Below, piece by piece: positions 6,649 through 14,511 of a stretch of DNA of 57,923 nt; the stretch's first letter is position 1, and the number at the start of each line of letters is the position of its first letter. Source of the stretch: an uncultured Methanosarcinales archaeon (GTDB lineage: Archaea > Halobacteriota > Methanosarcinia > Methanotrichales > Methanotrichaceae); the NCBI GenBank assembly GCA_903871465.1, contig CAIQHB010000059.1:1-57923 (forward strand), given 5' to 3'. The translations under genes and the position numbers were made by a program. The notes beneath the pieces are model-generated. The model ran no database searches and was not told the DNA's origin. It was given only the letters and a program-made list of their open reading frames with translations.

Positions 6649-8379
6649 ATGATATCAAATATTGACTTGATTGATCCACCTCTCAGCGAAATTGAGACAG
6701 AAAAGAACCCAGAGGATATCCATATTAGGTTAATATATCAAAAAATTTTTTATGTTTTTAAAATTGTCATAATCTTAATCTCATTAGTTATTATTGGTTT
6801 TTTGATTTTAGTTGCAATCGTTCCGGAGAACGGAATTATCATACAGCCGTTCGAAGGTAATCAAAAGAATCTTAGTGGAGTATTCACAGCCAATCATCTT
6901 AATTTCGAATTACTCGACATAAAAGATACTTATAGTAAGAAAATAGGTGACTCTGCATCTCAGTCTGATTATGGTAATGCACGTATAAGTATACCATCTA
7001 TTTTAATACAAGCACACTCTATAGATTACAGCATCACCGGTTTGGGTAATGTTGGCGTTGGAGGAACATCTCTTTCCGTAGGTCAATTAGTTTTATCAAT
7101 AAAGCAATTTACAGGTCATAGTACACCGATCCTCTATGGCTGTATCGAGAGATCTAGATCGAATTTACGCATTATTGGCATTTTAAACGATCCAGGTCTC
7201 TCTGGGGGAACTAAGGCTTGGGAAATATGTAAGAATCTTTCAGAAAGCAGTGATGCTAGCGAAGAAGACATACCTTTGATGATCGAAGACCTTGCATTTC
7301 AAATAGCTACTAGCTTAATAAATGAAGATAAATACCCTTGGTGGGATATCCTTCATTTCGTCCATTTATCGGAGACAGATTTCGGGAAAAATCCACAAAC
7401 TTGGGAGGCATTCAAGAATTTAACATTAAGCAGAAAAGCCTACATTAGATATACGGCTACTGGCAACATCAATGATCTAAACAGGGCCAGAGAATATGCA
7501 AGCATTGCAAATGAATCCGAACCCGGTTGCTCAGAAACTGCGGTTCTCTTTTCCCTCCTTGGTTCGTCCTATTTGAAGCTGCACGATTACTCAGAGGCAG
7601 AACAACTTTTCAAGAATGCTGTATATTTAAATCCTTCTGATAAAGTCTCCTGGTGTGGGATAGGCTTAGTTCTTCTCGAAAATAAAAATTTTGCAGAATC
7701 AATTCAAGCTTTTGACAAGGCAATAAGGATCGATCCGCGATATGCCGAGGCTTGGAACAACAAGGGCGTTACTCTTATGGCTCAAGGAAAGGATGATGAA
7801 GCCCTCCAAGCCTACAACCAATCTATCAAGTTCGATCAGAAATTAGAGACGGCTTGGTTCAATAAAGGCTTAGCCCTCTATGATAAAACATATTTCAACG
7901 AATCGATTAAAGCTTATGACCAGGCAATTAATCTAGATCCAACAGATTCAGACGCATTGACCAATAAAGGTGCTTCTTACTATAAGCTTAAGAATTATCC
8001 CCAAGCCATTCAGACTCTTAATGATGCTATTAACATAACTCCAAACAATGCATACGCATGGTACAACAAAGGTCTAGCTCTGGGGGCACAGGAAGAGTTC
8101 GATAGCGCCATCCAAGCCTTTGATCAGGCCATCAAAATAAATTCGAGCTATAAGAAGGAAGCCTGGTACCATAAAGGGGTGGTTCTCTATAACCAGGACA
8201 AGTGCGGAGAGGCCATCGAGGCTTTCGGTAAGGCCATCATGCTTGATCCCAACTATGCCAAGGAGCTTGAAAAGGACATGGCCGGCCAGGCACAAAGGAT
8301 ACCAATTCCCCCATGCATGGCAGCAACTTCCACCTTCTTGAACAAAAGGGACGCGAAGAACGAGAACCTGACCTGCTAG
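6649..8379 (+). CDS. Membrane-anchored TPR protein
   Basis: A 576-residue protein with a cytoplasmic N-terminus of about 35 residues and one transmembrane helix at about 36-58 (KIVIILISLVIIGFLILVAI). An extracellular domain of about 220 residues follows, with a Gly-rich element (ITGLGNVGVGGTSLSVGQL) near residue 125. About eight C-terminal TPR units start near residue 290. The globular domain is similar in style to domains of other TPR signalling or scaffolding proteins, but I cannot name it. It is probably co-transcribed with the preceding TPR gene. The block at 7800-8150 repeats sequence of that gene almost exactly, so recent duplication or gene conversion is likely. The last 30 residues leave the TPR pattern. 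Confidence 0.8.
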   Translation: MISNIDLIDPPLSEIETEKNPEDIHIRLIYQKIFYVFKIVIILISLVIIGFLILVAIVPENGIIIQPFEGNQKNLSGVFTANHLNFELLDIKDTYSKKIGDSASQSDYGNARISIPSILIQAHSIDYSITGLGNVGVGGTSLSVGQLVLSIKQFTGHSTPILYGCIERSRSNLRIIGILNDPGLSGGTKAWEICKNLSESSDASEEDIPLMIEDLAFQIATSLINEDKYPWWDILHFVHLSETDFGKNPQTWEAFKNLTLSRKAYIRYTATGNINDLNRAREYASIANESEPGCSETAVLFSLLGSSYLKLHDYSEAEQLFKNAVYLNPSDKVSWCGIGLVLLENKNFAESIQAFDKAIRIDPRYAEAWNNKGVTLMAQGKDDEALQAYNQSIKFDQKLETAWFNKGLALYDKTYFNESIKAYDQAINLDPTDSDALTNKGASYYKLKNYPQAIQTLNDAINITPNNAYAWYNKGLALGAQEEFDSAIQAFDQAIKINSSYKKEAWYHKGVVLYNQDKCGEAIEAFGKAIMLDPNYAKELEKDMAGQAQRIPIPPCMAATSTFLNKRDAKNENLTC

Positions 8380-8409
8380 CCGGAGCGAAAACCAAGCAAC
8401 GCGCGGAAT

Positions 8410-8763
8410 TCTATAAGAAGAAGCAACCAAACGCATTTAAGACGAGTGGCTCCCAAACTGCCTTATCCAGGGCTATCTAGGCCCTCATTCTAACAGTTCC
8501 ATAAAGATGCAAATACTTAAATTATTAAGATACGATGACATTTACAGATAAGCCTACACAAAGAAAGAAGAGCATTAGACCGGATCTATGTAGCCGTTCT
8601 TTGGACAGCCAAGAAGGTATTAACTGATTTTCAGGAAAAGGGACGCATCTCTCCTCAGGGAGATACGCTAAACGACTTGCTCTTGGATTGCAAGAAGGTC
8701 AAGGAGGGGATCAAGGAGCTAGAAATCCTACTAACTGAAGTAAAAGAGCAAACCGTCAATTGA
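8410..8763 (+). repeat. Duplicated RHH locus, copy B
   Basis: This is a diverged direct copy of 4193-4535, including the upstream noncoding part (CCCAAACTGCCTTATCCAGG, then CTAACAGTTCC and AAGATGCAAA) and a frameshifted RHH gene. The hexamer iterons are mostly eroded here. Confidence 0.65.
8535..8763 (+). pseudogene. Frameshifted copy of the RHH gene
   Basis: From ATG 8535 the frame reads TFTDKPTQRKKSI and then loses phase by one base. The other frame continues with DRIYVAVLWTAKKVLTDFQE, then GDTLNDLLLDCKKVKEGIKE, up to TGA at 8761-8763. Both halves align with the intact RHH protein at 4326-4535 along its whole length, so this is a decayed paralogue and not chance homology. If translated from an internal start, the C-terminal part could still form the helix and coiled coil. 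Confidence 0.75.
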
Positions 8764-8874
8764 ATTATATTAATTATATAATAAGTGATGACACTGCACT
8801 TCCAGCTATCCCGCCACAGCTGTGATCACCGAGGAGAGAGGGTGGGGTCCGGGGAAAGAAAGCTGAGGGCCTTC

Positions 8875-9279
8875 ATGACTGATGCCATATTCTCGATCAA
8901 ACACCGCTACGCAGAACGCATTTACAGCGGCCATAAGAGCGTAGAGCTGCGGTGGACGGCTCCGAAGACGCCCATAGAGCAGGCCTGGATCTACGAAACA
9001 GCGCCGGTGAAAAGGATTACAGGCTGGTTTGAACCCGGCCTGATTCATCCACCGATGGACTGCGAGGCCCTCCTGGAGAGGTTCGGAGAGGATAAATGCC
9101 TGGGAATGCAGGTCATCGGGACCAAGGAGGAGCGACTCCAGGCGATGATCGAGGCCCTGGGAGACAAGCCTCTGCATGCAATCAGCATCAAAAGAGCCCA
9201 ACGAATACGCCCTGTGGAGCTTCGCTTCAGGCCACCGCAAAGCTGGATGTACTGCAGGAAGACAGAAAAGCTCGGTTAG
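8875..9279 (+). CDS. ASCH/PUA-like domain protein
   Basis: 134 residues from ATG 8875; the frame is open further upstream to 8785, but the fold starts at DAIFSIKHRYAERIYSGHKS. That segment, with VELRW and the later AWIYETAPVKRITGWF, matches ASCH/PUA-like proteins of the predicted RNA-binding or regulatory type. Such small proteins occur in viruses and plasmids as well as hosts. It is rightward, beside the end of the virion operon, between the decayed RHH copy and a block of duplicated fragments. Biochemical role is unknown. Confidence 0.65.
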   Translation: MTDAIFSIKHRYAERIYSGHKSVELRWTAPKTPIEQAWIYETAPVKRITGWFEPGLIHPPMDCEALLERFGEDKCLGMQVIGTKEERLQAMIEALGDKPLHAISIKRAQRIRPVELRFRPPQSWMYCRKTEKLG

Positions 9280-9519
9280 AAGTGCCTCCAAAGATCGCAA
9301 GCGTGGTGCTGGGCGCTGAGCAGGCCATGAAGCACGAAATTATCCCGGCCTGCCAGAAACGGCTACATCCCGCACTCCCGGCTATCCCGCCGCCGCGGCC
9401 GTGACCATCGAGGAGAGAGAGTGGGGTCCGGGGAGGGGGAGAGGAGAAATGCCTCTGTATGCAATCAGCATCAAGGAGCCAAGTGAATTAGCCCGGTTTG
9501 GCTTCGCATCCGGTCACCA
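9280..9519. pseudogene. Mosaic of partial gene copies
   Basis: No intact gene is present. About 9300-9357 resembles part of the fibre-like gene at about 10030-10105 (shared GTGGTGCTGGG, GCTGAG, AGGCCA, TTATCCCGGCCTGC). About 9374-9445 repeats the region upstream of the ASCH gene (shared GAGTGGGGTCCGGGG-type words also at 8840-8855). About 9450-9530 repeats the 3' part of the ASCH gene around GCAATCAGCATCAA with an internal deletion. The stretch is thus made of broken duplications joined end to end. Confidence 0.6.
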
Positions 9520-10302
9520 TCACAAATACGCGCACACCGCCCTCACCTTCGTCTTCTGCTCGGTTCCCTTGAAAGTTATCGCCGTCATGGATGCCTGACC
9601 CGTCTTGCAGTTCAGGTAATACGTCCCCTTGGCCGCCAGATCCAACAGATAGCCATAGAGGCTAACAGACCCCCTCAGAGAGACACCGGAGCTGATGCCG
9701 ATCTTCGTCGTAGTCTCCTTATTCACCTCTGAATTGGCAGCCGTAGACAACGTTGCGAAGACATCAAGTGCTCCCGCCGCGGCCCTCGTGACTTCCAGCT
9801 CTGCAGCGTACTCTACCCTCCAGCGACCAATAGGAATCGTCAAAGATCCGCCCTTATTATACCAGGTTCCAGCCGCAGGCGACGCTTGAGAGCTATCCGA
9901 TGTCACCAGGCTCTCGACCCTCCATTTGGCTTCATCCACCGGGAATCCATAGGGCGCTTTTGCCATCGAGAAATAGGGCTCGATGATCCGGGAATTGGCC
10001 AGGCTGTAATCCGTGCCTGCATAGAGTGTAATCGTGGTGCTGGGTGCTGAGTAGGCCACGCCTGTGATGATGAAGTATGAAGTTATCCCGGCCTGCTGGA
10101 GCCTGACTCTCATTCCTTTTCCGTACTTCCAGGAGAGGTCTCCAGGCACGGTCAGAGTATAGGTCTTAACTGCAGCATCTGCGCCGGCATAAGTCCAGGA
10201 CTCCTCCACCGCCGAGATCCAGCCGCCATTATAGGCGTCCTCCAGGCGGCGGATTTTCTCCAGGAGGCTTTGCATCTGCTCAGATATCGCTTGCGAATCC
10301 AT
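9520..10302 (-). CDS. Probable tail fibre / receptor-binding virion protein
   Basis: This 260-residue protein starts with a short coiled coil (EQMQSLLEKIRRLEDAYNGG), a usual trimerisation element in virion fibres. It continues with a beta-rich region (WRVESLVTS, then WYNKGGSLTIPIGRWRVEYA). It is the last gene of the leftward virion operon, downstream of the hub-like gene, a position where fibre genes are common. The start at 10302 overlaps the hub-like gene by 23 bases. Fragments of it are duplicated at 9300-9357. The role is inferred from position and architecture, not from a named family. Confidence 0.5.
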   Translation of the reverse strand: MDSQAISEQMQSLLEKIRRLEDAYNGGWISAVEESWTYAGADAAVKTYTLTVPGDLSWKYGKGMRVRLQQAGITSYFIITGVAYSAPSTTITLYAGTDYSLANSRIIEPYFSMAKAPYGFPVDEAKWRVESLVTSDSSQASPAAGTWYNKGGSLTIPIGRWRVEYAAELEVTRAAAGALDVFATLSTAANSEVNKETTTKIGISSGVSLRGSVSLYGYLLDLAAKGTYYLNCKTGQASMTAITFKGTEQKTKVRAVCAYL

Positions 10303-11605
10303 CGTACAGGGTCAACTCCATCACATCAGAATTCAGGGCGCTCTCGAAGGCTTTGTTCAGGATCCTCATGTCGTACTGGCCGTTATAGGGAGGCGAGGAG
10401 ATCGTCACCCTCACGAAATCACCGCATTGCAGGGTGTAGTCCGGCCTGGTCCAAATCTTCAGATAACGCTCATCGCAGGTCTGGCCAATCATGGCCGAGG
10501 TGCAGCGGAAGACCTGATCATAGCTCATGGAAATGTCGCTGGTTACGTGCTCCTTCCAGACTCCGGCAGAAGGAGAGTAGTTGCCAGTATGATAATCCCG
10601 GCCAAAGCGTGCAGGCGGCCAGAAGCTGTAGCCAAAGGTGCAATCCCGGCCCTTCATGACCACGGAATCAAAGCCATAATTAGCAGCATCAAGAGTTCCA
10701 ACCTCGAAATCAACCAGATCTGCCTCAATGTAGGCCTTGACCGGGTTATCATACCAGCCGTTATAGAGCTGCAGATCACATCTCAGCTCCTGATCCCCAT
10801 CGGAGCGGTTGACAAAATTCCACTCCAGGCCCTCATGAGACATGACACGGTTGAGAGTGGTGATCAGCCTTTCATGCACAGCGGGAACGCCGGGACTGGA
10901 GAGATTCCAGGTGGGCATGGGCGAGCCTTTGCAAAGGTGTGCATTCTTGTAGTTCAAGACGTAGCAGGGATAGTTCTTGGGATTGCCCTCCGGATCAGCT
11001 ACGCCCGTTCTGACATACAGATAATCGGTATCTCTAAACCACTGATTAACGGCCATGCCGGCCAGAGATGCGGCCTGTGTCAGCAAAGTGGTGCCCAAAT
11101 AAACGGCGGGAGTGGGCACCGGGATTCTCTGAGGAAAGCCGGTCCCGGTGTAGTAAGGGGCGCTGTAGGTTCCTGCCGGCGCACCCATAGAGGAAGCATC
11201 CTGCCAATTTGGAGGCATGAGGGAACCGGCCTGGAAGAGTATTCCCTGGCTGGCCACAGTATCTCCGAAGATGTTGCTTATGGCGTCATTACTCGTATAG
11301 GCCCGCACATGCGGAAAACGATGATGCAGTATGGCCGAATGGCCCAGGCAGTGGTACTCCTGCGGCTTCTTTGACTTGAAAGACGGCCTCGAAATCTTAT
11401 CAAACCAGCCGCAGAAGACGGGCATGGTTTCACCGGCCTTGGTTACATTGATCTTGGCCCGCTCATCCACAGTCTGCCCGTCGAAGCACTGGAAAGAAAG
11501 CCTCTGGTGGCCCATATGCGGCCAATCGGCCCGGTACTCGATTGGCTTGAGGCTTAAGGTAGAGCCATCCGGATTGGTGGCCACGAAACTCAAATCAGTC
11601 GGCAT
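10280..11605 (-). CDS. Tail/baseplate hub-like virion protein
   Basis: A 441-residue protein with an N-terminal beta-rich region (PIEYRADWPHMGHQRLSFQC, then GWFDKISRP) and a C-terminal section ending RVTISSPPYNGQYDMRILNK and MELTLYDGF. This resembles minor tail or hub proteins of long-tailed phages, whose first domain builds a ring (tail-hub fold) and which use loop insertions of this kind. It sits between the Ig-domain tail protein and the fibre-like gene. I rate the structural-protein call as likely and the precise role as tentative. A long open frame on the opposite strand (10427-11374) is a shadow. Confidence 0.5.
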   Translation of the reverse strand: MPTDLSFVATNPDGSTLSLKPIEYRADWPHMGHQRLSFQCFDGQTVDERAKINVTKAGETMPVFCGWFDKISRPSFKSKKPQEYHCLGHSAILHHRFPHVRAYTSNDAISNIFGDTVASQGILFQAGSLMPPNWQDASSMGAPAGTYSAPYYTGTGFPQRIPVPTPAVYLGTTLLTQAASLAGMAVNQWFRDTDYLYVRTGVADPEGNPKNYPCYVLNYKNAHLCKGSPMPTWNLSSPGVPAVHERLITTLNRVMSHEGLEWNFVNRSDGDQELRCDLQLYNGWYDNPVKAYIEADLVDFEVGTLDAANYGFDSVVMKGRDCTFGYSFWPPARFGRDYHTGNYSPSAGVWKEHVTSDISMSYDQVFRCTSAMIGQTCDERYLKIWTRPDYTLQCGDFVRVTISSPPYNGQYDMRILNKAFESALNSDVMELTLYDGFASDI

Positions 11606-11613
11606 TTTTCACC

Positions 11614-12633
11614 TCAAGGCGCTATGGTGTAGCTGATTGTGGTCGTAGCGTCATAGCCGCCCTTTTCGGCGTGCTTTCCATCAATCACCTGCACCTTCAG
11701 GCCATTTGTCCCGCTGTCGGCCAGCGTGGGCTTCCAGCTCGTCCAGTTTCGACTCTGCCAGCCTGAGAGGTCCTTCCAATAAGAGGCTCCAGGCGGCTGA
11801 TGCAAGAACTTGTAAAACAGCTCGTTGCCATCAGCGTCCGTTGCGGTGCAGATCAGCTCGATCTCCAGGCCGGGAGGCTGGGGGCTGGCGAGCGAGGGCA
11901 TGAGACTCGTAATTGTTGGCACCGCCTGGGCGGTTGCAGTGATTGTGTAGCTTATCGACGTTGATTGATCCGCAGCCCCTTTGTTGATGCCTCCCCGGAT
12001 TTCTATGTAAATTGTGGATACACCTACATCGGCCTCAGTAGTCCTCCAGCTTAAGCTGTTTCTCGATTGCCACTCAGACATATCCCGCTTAACCCCACCA
12101 GTGCCAGGACCAGTTATGAGAAATCTATACTCAAGTCCTTGATTAGGAGACGCGATCGCTGTAAAAACAATCTCACTTGTTGCCGCTTTTGGGCTCGCCT
12201 GAGATGGAGTTATTGTTAAGGTAAAAGTGCTTTTGATATGACAAGACACTTCCATCTTGCACCTGTAGCCTTTGATTATGGCATCGTAGGCCACAACGCC
12301 AAATATTTTAGTAACTGTGACACCACTAAATCCATCATCAAGAATCTGGCGCACTGCATCGGCAATCAGAGCGCAATACTCAGCGCCGCCGTCGCCAGCA
12401 GTCCCTTTTCTAGTCCTGATATCCACGATAAAAACTTGATCTGCAGAGAGAATCTGGCCGTGCAAGTCCGAAAGTTCGCAGGAGATCTGGCTTTTATTTA
12501 CATCTCCACTCAAATCTACTACACTGGCAGAGATGGCTTTGTTCTTATAAATCTTTGAATTAACTAGCGTGCAGAGGGCCAAATTGCCGGTTAAGGCGGC
12601 AAGCAAATTATCAAGTGGTGTGTAGCCTGTCAT
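11614..12633 (-). CDS. Tail-terminator-like domain fused to two Ig-like domains
   Basis: 339 residues. The first about 130 (PLDNLLAALTGNLALCTLVN, then ADAVRQILDDG) have the length and helix-strand pattern of tail completion/terminator proteins. Residues about 135-235 and 240-339 are two related beta-sandwich domains with matching cores MSEWQSRNSLSWRTT and LSGWQSRNWTSWKPT and YTIT/YTIAP ends. This Ig-like type is common in surface proteins of methanogens, so a virion display or host-binding role is plausible. Spacing to the next genes is 7-8 bases, consistent with one operon. Confidence 0.55.
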   Translation of the reverse strand: MTGYTPLDNLLAALTGNLALCTLVNSKIYKNKAISASVVDLSGDVNKSQISCELSDLHGQILSADQVFIVDIRTRKGTAGDGGAEYCALIADAVRQILDDGFSGVTVTKIFGVVAYDAIIKGYRCKMEVSCHIKSTFTLTITPSQASPKAATSEIVFTAIASPNQGLEYRFLITGPGTGGVKRDMSEWQSRNSLSWRTTEADVGVSTIYIEIRGGINKGAADQSTSISYTITATAQAVPTITSLMPSLASPQPPGLEIELICTATDADGNELFYKFLHQPPGASYWKDLSGWQSRNWTSWKPTLADSGTNGLKVQVIDGKHAEKGGYDATTTISYTIAP

Positions 12634-12640
12634 CGTTTCC

Positions 12641-12961
12641 TCAGATCATTGATTGCCCTAAGTATGCCTTCCTCATCTGTTCCGTTCCCATGCTTGGGTC
12701 TTTGCCAAGGCCAATTACCGGCCAGGAGAAGCCGCCACGTGTGATTAGGTCGTCCTTTTGAATAGGGCTTGAGGTCAGGATATAGGCAATCTGTTGCAAC
12801 TGCCTGCCTTCGTCGCCCTGAAATGACTTGACCTCATCGTACCACAAAACAGTGATTGTAGAATCTGAGTAAACCGGATCAACATTTGCATCTACGCCGG
12901 TTTTGTGCCGCCAGATAACATATTCACCCATTGAATCAAGGTATGCATCCAATAAGCCCAT
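12641..12961 (-). CDS. Head-closure-like connector protein
   Basis: 106 residues, compact and beta-rich (EYVIWRHKTGVDANVDPVYS, DLITRGGFSWPVIG). Size, position after the adaptor and before the tail-terminator-like gene, and the start with a long helix are as for head-tail stopper/closure proteins of the HK97-type connector. No diagnostic motif is available, so this is positional inference. The gene ends 7 bases before the next start. Confidence 0.45.
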   Translation of the reverse strand: MGLLDAYLDSMGEYVIWRHKTGVDANVDPVYSDSTITVLWYDEVKSFQGDEGRQLQQIAYILTSSPIQKDDLITRGGFSWPVIGLGKDPSMGTEQMRKAYLGQSMI

Positions 12962-13015
12962 TGAATATCTCTCCCTAAAAATTATAGACGAGCATCGGGA
13001 AGTCCGAGAAGGCGC

Positions 13016-13288
13016 TCATACCTTTCCCACTATCCAACCGATTGCAGCGAAGGCTGAACCCACGAGCCCCCATTTCAAGACGCCGTTCCGGCCCAGCCAG
13101 GAGAATGTGCATCGGGAGGCTTTGAAAACGAAAAGATATTTGTCGCCTTCATCCAGTCGGGCAAATATCTTATCATGCTCATTCTTGTTGCTCGTTGTCA
13201 GGCAGTTGACAGCCTGCACGACCTGTCCGAGGATGATATCTCGGCTACATTCAGGAGGGATCTTGATGGCCGGGTCTTGGTCGTCCAT
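13016..13288 (-). CDS. Small protein with C-terminal membrane segment
   Basis: 90 residues. A soluble, charged N-terminal part with a heptad-like helix (NKNEHDKIFARLDEGDKYLF) is followed by a hydrophobic C-terminus (WGLVGSAFAAIGWIVGKV) that could span the membrane once. It lies directly downstream of a two-helix membrane protein inside the virion operon. The pair is a candidate lysis or egress module, but no lytic enzyme is visible. It could also be a virion membrane-contact protein. Confidence 0.5.
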   Translation of the reverse strand: MDDQDPAIKIPPECSRDIILGQVVQAVNCLTTSNKNEHDKIFARLDEGDKYLFVFKASRCTFSWLGRNGVLKWGLVGSAFAAIGWIVGKV

Positions 13289-13300
13289 GCGCCCTCATGC

Positions 13301-13495
13301 TCATGCATTGTGTGTGGCGGTGATCTTGCGCAGGCCTGCCATCAGCAGAGAACAAACTATGAGAATCGTCTGAGGCTCTATGCCTGTCTGCTGGCCCACG
13401 AAGGCAGCCGCGCCAGGATCGATGTAGCCTACCAGACCGATCAGAAAAAGGGCAGCAGCGGCGATGTAGGTCCTATATCCTTCCAGATTCATCAT
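13301..13495 (-). CDS. Holin-like two-helix membrane protein
   Basis: 64 residues with two hydrophobic helices (about 9-26 TYIAAAALFLIGLVGYID and about 41-55 TILIVCSLLMAGLRK) separated by a short polar loop, and a charged C-terminus. Size and layout fit small class II holins of tailed viruses; that is inference. It is packed between a one-span protein (12-base gap) and an unknown 68-aa gene (stop and start abut). Confidence 0.5.
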   Translation of the reverse strand: MMNLEGYRTYIAAAALFLIGLVGYIDPGAAAFVGQQTGIEPQTILIVCSLLMAGLRKITATHNA

Positions 13496-13702
13496 CTATT
13501 CCACCTCCCACACAAGCCATCCTTTGGCCACGTAGAATTCTATCTGCTCATCTGAGAAGTCGAGGGCATTGTACCATGGGCCCTTTTCACCGGTGCCCTC
13601 CAGGATAATTAGTTCCTCGTTCTCGTTCTTGCTCAGGCTCTTTGGGCCGAAATCGCCCCTATTGATTCCGCCTTTCTTTTGACAATAGAATTTTTGTGAC
13701 AT
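13496..13702 (-). CDS. Hypothetical virion-operon protein, 68 aa
   Basis: A compact 68-residue protein with an aromatic-rich C-terminus (GPWYNALDFSDEQIEFYVAK) and a basic N-terminus. No family recognised. It abuts the holin-like gene and lies 8 bases after the adaptor-like gene, so it is translated as part of the virion operon. The C-terminal pattern resembles small domains that cap head-tail connector operons, but I cannot assign a role. Confidence 0.55.
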   Translation of the reverse strand: MSQKFYCQKKGGINRGDFGPKSLSKNENEELIILEGTGEKGPWYNALDFSDEQIEFYVAKGWLVWEVE

Positions 13703-13710
13703 GTATCAAT

Positions 13711-14205
13711 TCACCTCATTCTCGCTCCCCGGTACTTTCTCAAAAGTTTCCTGGCCACTGAGCTAAGCAAGCACTGACTGCCCGCACCTACTACAAAAGT
13801 CTCTGACAGTTTGCCTGCGACTGTAAAGGACTGCACGCCCTCATCTTGTAACCTCTTGCGGCCTCCTATGCCGACACGGTAGATCTCTAATGCCTCTTCG
13901 ATGCACGCAGATTTCACATCCTGGGGGACTATTGCAAGCCCGCTGGTGCTGTTGTAGTCCAGAGTCACGCCATCGATAATTCTGGGGAATGCCCGTTTCT
14001 GATCCAGTACACCCGCGGTTATTCCTGGATCATATTTTTTGCCCCGATAATTCCAAGAATCAATAGCCTGAGTGGCTCTGTTTAAGTAAGAGGTCATCTG
14101 TTGATCTGCCAGTGCCTGGAATTCTGCGGCCCGGTCATCTCCTACTAAGTAGGTTGCAGTCTCGGCCAAAGTCACATAGGCGTCTAATACGGGTAGTTCG
14201 ACCAT
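13711..14205 (-). CDS. Head-tail adaptor (connector) protein
   Basis: A 164-residue, helical protein. The N-terminal section (LDAYVTLAETATYLVGDD), the central WNYRGKKYD, then QKRAFPR and VPQDVKSACIEEALEIYR match the adaptor family of HK97-type connectors (gp6/gp15-like, also annotated DnaT-like). These form the ring below the portal. It follows the capsid region, as expected. The start ATG at 14205 is the only good one. Family call is good; direct function is inferred. Confidence 0.7.
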   Translation of the reverse strand: MVELPVLDAYVTLAETATYLVGDDRAAEFQALADQQMTSYLNRATQAIDSWNYRGKKYDPGITAGVLDQKRAFPRIIDGVTLDYNSTSGLAIVPQDVKSACIEEALEIYRVGIGGRKRLQDEGVQSFTVAGKLSETFVVGAGSQCLLSSVARKLLRKYRGARMR

Positions 14206-14223
14206 GATGCACCTAAAAAAAGA

Positions 14224-14511
14224 TTATTTGCCGAGGCCGGTCTTGCTCGGCTTATCTTCCTTCTCGCCCTTGTCTATCTCTTTGGGATGATCTTCTTTTG
14301 CTGGCCTGATCTCATATTTCTCAGGATATTTCTGTAGGTGCTTGAGAGTGCCCTCATCTGAGATCTCCCAGACAGTCTTTTCGATCTTGTTAAAGACTCT
14401 GACTATCTTAACACCTTCAGAATGACCATAGTGGCCGTGGTTACGTTTGTAGTCGAGAACTTGAGATACTTGGTAGTGTTCAGGAACCGGGCTGACTCCA
14501 ACGGGCCGCAC
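14224..14511 (-). CDS. Hypothetical protein with uncertain start
   Basis: The frame is open from a GTG at 14511 (95 aa), but the first 35 residues overlap the secreted-protein gene and have no ribosome-binding site. The convincing part begins around KIVRVFNKIEKTVWEISDEG and ends in a Lys/Glu/Asp-rich tail. No ATG, GTG or TTG lies near that point; ATA or ATT, or frame slippage from the upstream gene (-1), would be needed. It lies between capsid-associated and adaptor genes, where small head proteins are common. Confidence 0.5.
   Translation of the reverse strand: MRPVGVSPVPEHYQVSQVLDYKRNHGHYGHSEGVKIVRVFNKIEKTVWEISDEGTLKHLQKYPEKYEIRPAKEDHPKEIDKGEKEDKPSKTGLGK

Noticed and set aside
10427-11374. 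Long plus-strand open frame (315 codons) opposite the hub-like gene
   Set aside because: It lies wholly antisense to a better-supported virion gene in the operon direction and has no family features; it is a codon-use shadow.
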